53,619 nt of DNA from Spirogloea muscicola (taxonomy: Eukaryota; Streptophyta; Zygnematophyceae; Spirogloeales; Spirogloeaceae): NCBI GenBank assembly GCA_009602725.1, contig WELB01000325.1:1-53619 (forward strand). The letters are read 5' to 3'. A program made the position numbers and the translations under genes. Positions 47,351 through 53,619 of the stretch are shown in pieces (positions within the stretch are counted from its first letter, which is position 1; each line of letters starts with the position of its first letter). A model generated the notes under the pieces. That model worked only from the letters and a program-made list of their open reading frames with translations, ran no database searches and was not told where the DNA came from.

Positions 47351-50300
47351 ATGGAGGCGGTCGGCGACTGGGGCAACACGCCTCTGCGCGATGTGGACGC
47401 GGAGATCCACAGCCTCCTCGAGCAGGAGAAGCGCCGGCAGTGGAAGGCACGCTGCTTCGTGCTCGCTCGGACCCCTTGCTTCAGAGCCTGCCCCGCGCCA
47501 AGCGATAGCTGCCGAGACGCCCTTCCTTGCGCCTCTTTAGCACCTATTTTCCCAAACAGAGCATCTCGAGTCTGCTCTGGTCGGAAGCTCAGCGTGGTCC
47601 TTGTGGTCACCTTCTCGATCAATATGCGGCCTGTATATGCGGCCTAGCGCAGCAGGCTCTCCTTGTTGCAAGATTTTGTTCCTTGAAAAGGTCAAAGGGG
47701 TGCTGATCGACGTCTTGGCTCCTCATCCTCGTGCAGGGAATTGAGCTGATTGCCTCCGAGAACTTCACGTCACAGGCTGTCATGGAAGCACTTGGCAGCT
47801 GCTTCACAAATAAGGTGCTGGGGAGACGGGTATCCTTTTGTGTTGGCAACAGCTGAATGCACCCTGAGTCCATGATGTTGTCACAACAAGCTCATTGCTT
47901 GAGGCTGATTCTGCCATGTTGCAGGCCTCACATTAGTGAATTCCAGTGCAGACTAGGATTTAACCTCTGCCACCTGCGCCCTCCGTCACCTGCGCTACCT
48001 TCAATCACTGACTGGTCTTCTATTCTGTTTGCTCAGTACTCGGAAGGTCTGCCAGGAGCCCGATATTATGGAGGGAATGAGGTTGTTGACCAGGTTGAGA
48101 ACATCTGCAGAGCCCGGGCACTGCAGGTTTTCAGAGCAGACCCCGAGAAGTGGGGTGTCAATGTGCAGCCTTATTCTGGGAGCCCGGCCAATTTTGCAGG
48201 TGGAGCTTGGCACATAGAAGTGCTGAACATATTATTAGCTTGCCTCAGTTGGCCTGTTTGACTTGCAGATTGTATTGCCTGTGCTGAGCCTGTTCACTTC
48301 GAGCTTGGCGTTATCTATATATGAGCTTAAATTTTACATAGGATTTGCGCATCCTGGTCATTGTTGCTGATCCTGTACTTCCCAATTGTGACAGTTTACA
48401 CTGCACTACTCAATCCGCACGACCGCATCATGGGCCTTGACCTCCCATCCGGTGGCCACCTAACGCATGGGTAGGCAGCACGCAGCTAATACTCTTTACA
48501 TTCTTGAGACTTGTACGATCATCAAAGACTTTTCCCTCCCAGAAGAAGGCTGCTGCAAGGTGGAGCTAAATGATTCTAAGACCTAATAACTCATTCAAGC
48601 ACAACCTTAATAATGTGTGGCCAACTGATGACCTGTTTCATTGTTGTCATGCAACAGCTACTACAATGCTGCTGGAAAGCGCATCTCCGCAACGTCCATC
48701 TACTTTGAGTCATTGCCATACAAGGTTCACAATGAGACAGGGTACATTGACTTTGAGAAGCTTGAGGAGAAGGCCTTGGATTTCAGGCCCAAGCTTATCA
48801 TATGTGGCGGAAGTGCATATGCACGCGACTGGGATTATCCCAAGTTCAAGGCCATTGCCGACAAAGTTGGAGCTCTTCTGATGTGTGACATGGCACATAT
48901 CAGTGGGCTTGTTGCTGCCGGAGTAGGTTCTGCGTTGGCTTTTCCAATGGTTGCCCGTCTTCTTGGTGCTGCTTCTCGTGCACGTCCCTGTTATAAAATC
49001 TGAAAGGTTGGATGACTTTGGGAGGCCAGATGAGATGTGCAGGAACTTGGGTCGTACTAGCTGCTGTCGGCAATGGACATTGTAGGTCCAGGCAGAGCAT
49101 GTCCACATGGGGCACCAGAGCAGCTACGATTGCTGGTCGTTGCCAACTTCTAGACTCACTTTTTTCATACCACTTGTGTGACTGACGCAGGAAGCAAGCA
49201 GCCCGTTTGATTACTGTGATATAGTTACAACAACCACACACAAAACCCTGAGAGGTCCTCGGGCAGGCATGATATTCTTCAGGAGAGGTCCAAAACCTCC
49301 AGCCAAAGGGCAGCCAGATGGTGCTCTCTACGACTTTGAAGAGAAGATCAATGCCGCTGTCTTTCCTGCACTTCAGGTTGGAACCTGGCCATTGTCTGGT
49401 TGACAGGTTGTTGTCCAGGTGCAGGCACGCTTCTCTGTTGCAGGTTGGTGTCTTGATGATTCTGTGAGCTTCTTCAGGGGACTACTTTTGCATTCTGCTC
49501 TTCAGCAACTTGACTTGAGACAATTACTTTGCTTGGCTCAGGGAGGTCCTCACAATCACCAGATTGCAGCTTTGGCAGTAGCATTGAAGCAGGTATGCAC
49601 CACTTTATCCTGTTACACATTCCCTTCTATATTGCTGCTATGTCTTGTCCCATGTATCTTCTGACCTGCATTAGTGTCTTGTCTTTGACAAGTCCCTTTT
49701 CCACTTATTCAGGCGAGTGGGCCAGCATTCCAAGCTTATGCAAAGCAAGTGAAGGCCAATGCACGGGCCATTGGAGACAGGTTGATGAAGCATGGATATA
49801 AGCTCGTAACAGATGGCACAGATAACCATCTTGTCCTTTGGGATCTTCGTCCTCTGGGATTGACAGGTATGCTACTTGAGCCAGATTGTAAATCATAGGT
49901 CTCCTCAAGCTAAGTCTTCCCATGTTGTTCTGCTATGATGTATTGACCTTCTTAGCTGGCCATTAAGCCTCCTCAAGCACTACCCAACGTGCACAAGGTA
50001 GACTAAGAGGTTATGCTTAACACCTGCCACAGATTTTCTAGGTGGACATGATGCAAGGCATCTGCTGCCTTTGTTGCAGGCAGCAAGGTGGAAAAAATCT
50101 GCGAGTTGTCGCACATAACGCTCAACAAGAATGCTGTGCATGGCGACAGCAGTGCTCTATCTCCTGGTGGAGTACGCTTAGGTATGTGTGTATACATTGA
50201 TGGTTGAGCTGTCTGCAGCTTTGATCTGGCGAACAACTCTGTAGAGATGTAGATGACTGTCATTGACCCGCTCTACCAGGTCTAGCAGCTGAGCTGATCA

Positions 50301-50766
50301 CTCTGTGATGTGGATCAGGTGCTCCTGCCATGACATCCCGTGGTCTCAAAGAAGCCGACTTTGAGCAAATAGGAGACTTCCTTGCTCGAGCCATCACAAT
50401 CACTCTTACTGTACAGGTAACATATGCTCTGGGAGAGTGCTGATTGTTTGCAGCTAAAGATTACTTTCGGGCAACTTATGCTGTGACGATGCGCTGGATG
50501 GGGTTGCATGGCACACATTGTGTGACTGCATGCAAGAGGTTCTGAGAACCTCTAATGCCTAGCTTTGAATGCTCGACATGGATGTATCGTTCATCTCCTT
50601 CACTTGCCTCCCTGCACAGAAGGAGCATGGCAAGCTGCTGAAGGATTTCAACAAGGGGGTCATCAATAATAAGGATATTGCAGCTCTTCGAGAGGATGTG
50701 GAGAAATTTGCATCATCATTTGACATGCCTGGGTTTGATGTGAATGACCTTAGATTGATTGAATAG
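47351..50766 (+). CDS. SHMT: Serine hydroxymethyltransferase (PLP-dependent, cytosolic-type)
   Basis: SHMT interconverts serine and glycine with tetrahydrofolate. Eleven exons join in phase: 47351-47446, 47737-47814, 48037-48199, 48395-48470, 48658-48922, 49191-49376, 49542-49592, 49713-49866, 50080-50181, 50319-50416, 50620-50766 (TAG). The product is 471 residues, normal for a cytosolic form; it starts [20 protein letters not shown] with no evident transit peptide. Motifs: [67 protein letters not shown], the PLP-lysine site [59 protein letters not shown]. The first intron begins with GC (AAG/GCACGC) rather than GT. Confidence 0.97.
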
Positions 50767-51040
50767 CAATGGCAGGTGCTCACGCACGAGCAACCTCTGC
50801 CCCCATTTAGCCTACTGTAGAAGGCCTACATGACGAGTCAGGGATACGTGATCAAATTTAGTCGAGACAAACTGTGCCGTGTCACATTATCCCGGCAACT
50901 TCCAAGGCAAGTGCCACTCCCTTGTCGATGTCTGGGCCCCATGCAATTTAGTTTCGGGCGACAATTCATACTGTTGTATAGAACCTTGTGGTATTACACA
51001 AGGCCCACAAAGCCAGTACAGCGCCTAAGTTACACAATTC
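50767..51040. other. SHMT 3' flank
   Basis: Downstream of the SHMT stop, AT-richer sequence without coding signal, running into the terminal repeat island. Confidence 0.4.
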
Positions 51041-51387
51041 ATTCATTTCCTTGGCTGGGAGAGGCCAGCCCAGAGAAATTCGACGCGCGTGCCATTGACC
51101 GCTGCAGCGAGACGGACAGGCGCATGCGACATACCTGAGCGAGATGAAAGCGCGGCCAGATTGACTGGTGGCTGAGCGAGCGAGAGAAAAGAAGAGCTCG
51201 CCCATAGGAAAGGTGGGCTGGCAAAGCCAGCCCAGAAAGAATTGACAATGTCCAAAGCCAAAGAAAAAGGTGCAGAAAAAGGACTACACTACCAAGCACG
51301 ACAAAGCACTAGGGAAGAAGTGTACCCGCGAAAAGAAGAAGTGGCACGGGGCCTTTGGCGCAAAGTGGCTCGACTTGCTTCACCGCC

Positions 51388-51614
51388 TTGCGCAGCAGGC
51401 CGCGGCCCGCCGCCACGGGCAGCAGGGCGAGCAGCCCGGCTTCAATGTCGCCGGGTCCCTCGCGCAGGTCTTCCGCATGCGGTTGGCCGTCTCGCTTCAG
51501 CGGTCCCTTGCGTGCGCAGTCCACTTGCGCGCAGGCCGAGCTTTGGCGGCGGCTTCCGGCTTCCGTCAGGGCGACGTCTTCCCCCGGCTAGCTACTCAGA
51601 CTTGCATCTCCTGA
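51388..51614 (+). CDS. Repeat-borne conserved open frame, copy A
   Basis: The frame reads ARRHGQQGEQPGFNVAGSLA, then QVFRMRLAVSLQRSLACAVH, LRAGRALAAASGFRQGDVFP and a short divergent end. It matches copy B (52.02-52.29 kb) over about 75 residues. Codons differ mainly at third positions while residues are kept or changed conservatively (V/I, H/Y, F/Y). The upstream extent and any start or splice site are unclear. I do not recognise the family; it may be the C-terminus of a mobile-element protein or of a captured host gene. Confidence 0.5.
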
Positions 51615-52019
51615 CTAGAAGGTTACTGAGCGTCCTCTGGCTGATGTCTTAGTCCTAGTCCACAGGCATGGACTGTAGTGTAGTTCTTTTTCGGCACCTC
51701 TTTCTTTGGCTTGGAAAGTGTTCATTCTTTTCGGGCTGGCTTTGCCAGCCACTCTTCTCTATGGGCGAGCACTTTGTTCTCTGGCTCTGGCCAGGGGACC
51801 CACTTCCAGGAGCCTAGCATCTCTGATCTGCGGCTGCTTAGCAGGGGTTAATGAGAGATTCGTAGCTACTTTGTTTGTTCTTGTGCTTGTTTTTCTTAGC
51901 GCTTCTTCTGGCCCCCTTCACGTACTTTGTTCATTCTTTTTTGGGCTGGCTTTTCCAGCCCCTATCCTCAATGGGCGAGCACTTTCTTTTTCTCCTGACC
52001 AGCTAGCTCGAAGCTGGGA

Positions 52020-52286
52020 AAGCTGGGAAGTGCAGCGGCCCGCCGCCACGGGCAACAGGGTGAGCAGCCTGGCTTTAATGTGGCCGGGTCCCTCGCTCAG
52101 GTCTACCGGATGCGCTTGGCTATCTCTTTGCAGCGGTCCCTAGCCTTCGCCGTTTACCTGCGCGCCGGCCGCGCTTTGGCTGCGGCCTCCGGCTACCGTC
52201 AAGGCGACGTCTTTCCGCCGTCTAGCTATTCAGGGCGAGCACTTTCTTCTTATTCAGACTTGCATCTTCTGACTATAGGTTACTGA
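52020..52286 (+). CDS. Repeat-borne conserved open frame, copy B
   Basis: The frame reads ARRHGQQGEQPGFNVAGSLA, QVYRMRLAISLQRSLAFAVY, LRAGRALAAASGYRQGDVFP, then PSSYSGRALSSYSDLHLLTI-GY-stop. The SGRALS insertion uses GGGCGAGCACTTTCTTCT, the sequence that follows the hairpin in other copies. The terminal SDLHLL...GY-stop aligns with SDLRLLSRGY-stop in other copies, so the C-terminus is shared by the family. The function is unknown. Confidence 0.5.
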   Translation, partial: KLGSAAARRHGQQGEQPGFNVAGSLAQVYRMRLAISLQRSLAFAVYLRAGRALAAASGYRQGDVFPPSSYSGRALSSYSDLHLLTIGY

Positions 52287-53619
52287 GAGTCCCCTTGCTG
52301 CTGTCTTAGTCCTTAGCACCTAGGATTCGTCTGTCCTTGTCCATTCCTTTCGGGCTGGCCTCTCCCAGCCACCAGTCAATCTGGCCGCGCTTGCTCTTTA
52401 AAGAAAGTGCTCGCCCTAAGAAAAAGGGGGCCAGCAAAGCCAGCCCAGAAAGAATCGACAATATTCGAAAGCCAAAGAAAGAAAAGTCACACAGCTAGGC
52501 AGCTAGATAAGAAGACACAACAAGACCACAGGAAGCTCAATACCCACGGGTGAGCAACATCAGGTCAGAGTAGCTCGACGCCGGAAAAGAAGAACTGGCA
52601 CTCCAAATGGGGGCAAGGGCTGTGATAAGCCAGCCCAAAAAGAATTGACAAGGGTTCGGAGGGGCCGACAAGCGTTTAGCAGCTACAGAGGGGCCTGAAG
52701 ATGTCATGTCAGCACAGGGGGAGGATGGTCACTCAGTAGTTACGAGTGAGGAGCCGCAGATGTGACTGCTTAGCAGGGGTTACTGAGTAGTTAGTAGCTG
52801 CTTTGTTTCTTCTTGTGTGCTTCTTTCTTAGTGCTTCGCCTTAGTGCTTCGCCTGGCCCCCTTCTTCTTGGGCATCTTGTACTCTGCTCATTCTTTTTTG
52901 GGCTGGCTGTTCCAGCCCCTATCCTCAATGGGCGAGCTCTTTCTTCTGATGCGACAGACTAGCTGCCGGAAAACTATCCCCCTGCTTGAATTGGCCTCCC
53001 TCTCAATTCATGCGCCCCGCGCGCCTTCTCTCTCCTGCCGAAAGCCAGAGGCCGCAGCGAGAGCACGGCCAGCACGCAGATGTAGAGCATGGGCCATGGA
53101 CCGATGGAGGAGCCAAAACAGCTGCTTCGTAGCTGCTTTGTTTCTTCTTGTGCTTGTTTTTCTTAGCGCTTCCCCTGGCTCCCTTCTCGTACTTTGTCCA
53201 TTCTTTTTTGGGCTGGCTGTTCCAGCCCAAAACCCATGATGGGCGGCCCCTGCTGCAGCAGGTTGTGGAGGAGGTGGCGACTGGCTCGCTGCCTTTCCAG
53301 GAAGAAGTGGCACTCCCAATGGGGGCAAGGGCTGCGAAAAGCCAGCCCAAAAAGTATTCACAAAGGTTCAGAGGGGCCTAAGAGCGGTGAGCAGCTATAA
53401 AGGGGCCTGAGGATGCAATGGTAAAACAGGGGGAGGATGGATCACTCAATAAGTACGAGTGAGGAGCCTCAGATCCGACAGACTAGCTGCCGGGAAGCTA
53501 TCACCCTGACGAAAGCCAGAGCCCGCAGCGAGAGCACGGCCAGCTCGCAGATGCAGAGCGTGGGCCATGGACCGCTGCAGGGATACAGAGAGGCGCATCC
53601 GATATACCTGAGCCCACGA

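Larger units (their letters stand above)
51041..53619. repeat. Terminal repeat island: head-to-tail and inverted copies of the hairpin/coding-module repeat
   Basis: The interspersed family fills this region. Minus-strand coding fragments lie at 51080-51140 (QVCRMRLSVSLQRSMARAS), 53035-53105 (RSMAHALHLRAGRALAAASG) and 53512-53619 (AQVYRMRLSVSLQRSMAHAL onward, cut by the window end). Plus-strand coding copies are at 51390-51614 and 52020-52286. Hairpins with GGGCTGG/CCAGCCC arms are at 51215-51233, 51733-51750, 51943-51961, 52900-52918 and 53210-53228, with a further pair near 52430. The spacer GTTTCTTCTTGTGCTTGTTT, then CTTAGCGCTTC...CTGGC, is shared by the copies at 51.87, 52.80 and 53.14 kb. 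Confidence 0.8.

Noticed and set aside
47829-47838. GTATCCTT, a U12-type donor motif, in the SHMT region
   Set aside because: Family alignment puts the exon end at AAG/GTGCTG 15 bp upstream, with phase satisfied; the motif lies inside the intron.
50990-53619. Possible tandem array or CRISPR-like spacing in the terminal repeats
   Set aside because: Modules are irregularly spaced, in both orientations and of unequal length, as for interspersed elements; the genome is nuclear eukaryotic.

Overview
This is nuclear DNA from an intron-rich, plant-lineage eukaryote. The case for the green lineage is a MUT9-like/PPK-type casein kinase with the family N-terminus [10 protein letters not shown], a plant-type clathrin light chain, a GH16 enzyme of XTH/glucanase-like type, and a degenerate TTTAGGG (plant-type telomere) tract. 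Exons are short, introns are about 50-400 bp with GT-AG ends, and genes alternate strand without operons. A streptophyte or other green alga with a repeat-laden genome fits best, but I cannot name the species from sequence alone. Two single N characters (6108 and 18955) mark assembly gaps in GC-rich tracts.

Layout. 0-4.5 kb (+): HAD-family cytosolic 5'-nucleotidase domain protein. 5.0-6.2 kb (-): clathrin light chain, fully resolved in five exons. 7.6-10.9 kb (-): LARGE/B4GAT1-like GT49 glycosyltransferase with a type II membrane anchor. 11.4-15.1 kb (-): protein with two WW domains and a Pro/Gly-rich, acidic tail. 15.5-17.4 kb (+): ribosomal protein L11 (uL5), six exons. 17.9-18.3 kb (-): single-exon small membrane protein resembling DUF2279. 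19.0-23.9 kb (+): MUT9-like kinase, sixteen exons. 24.7-28.6 kb (-): GT90/CAP10 (POGLUT-like) glycosyltransferase. 32.5-34.8 kb (+): secreted GH16 enzyme. 36.5-39.0 kb (+): 3-hydroxyisobutyrate/glyoxylate-reductase-like dehydrogenase. 39.4-41.8 kb (-): triple-KH RNA-binding protein. 43.8-46.6 kb (-): ALG8 glucosyltransferase. 47.4-50.8 kb (+): serine hydroxymethyltransferase, eleven exons.

Between the genes lie islands of one interspersed repeat system (about 6.4-7.4, 18.4, 28.8-32.2, 35.2-35.8, 42.1-43.4, 46.7 and 50.9-53.6 kb). The copies share modules in a recurring order: a stretch that reads as a conserved protein C-terminus (MRLAVSLQRS...HLRAGRALAAASG...SDLRLLSRGY-stop), a T-rich spacer, and a GGGCTGG/CCAGCCC hairpin; a second subtype ends in a different 3' module. 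Copies of the coding stretch differ mostly at synonymous positions, which is unexpected for dead repeats and is the strongest candidate here for something undescribed.

The genes do not form a pathway cluster. Three are glycosyltransferases of the secretory route (GT49, GT90, ALG8) and one acts on wall polysaccharide (GH16), but with this spacing their proximity may be chance.
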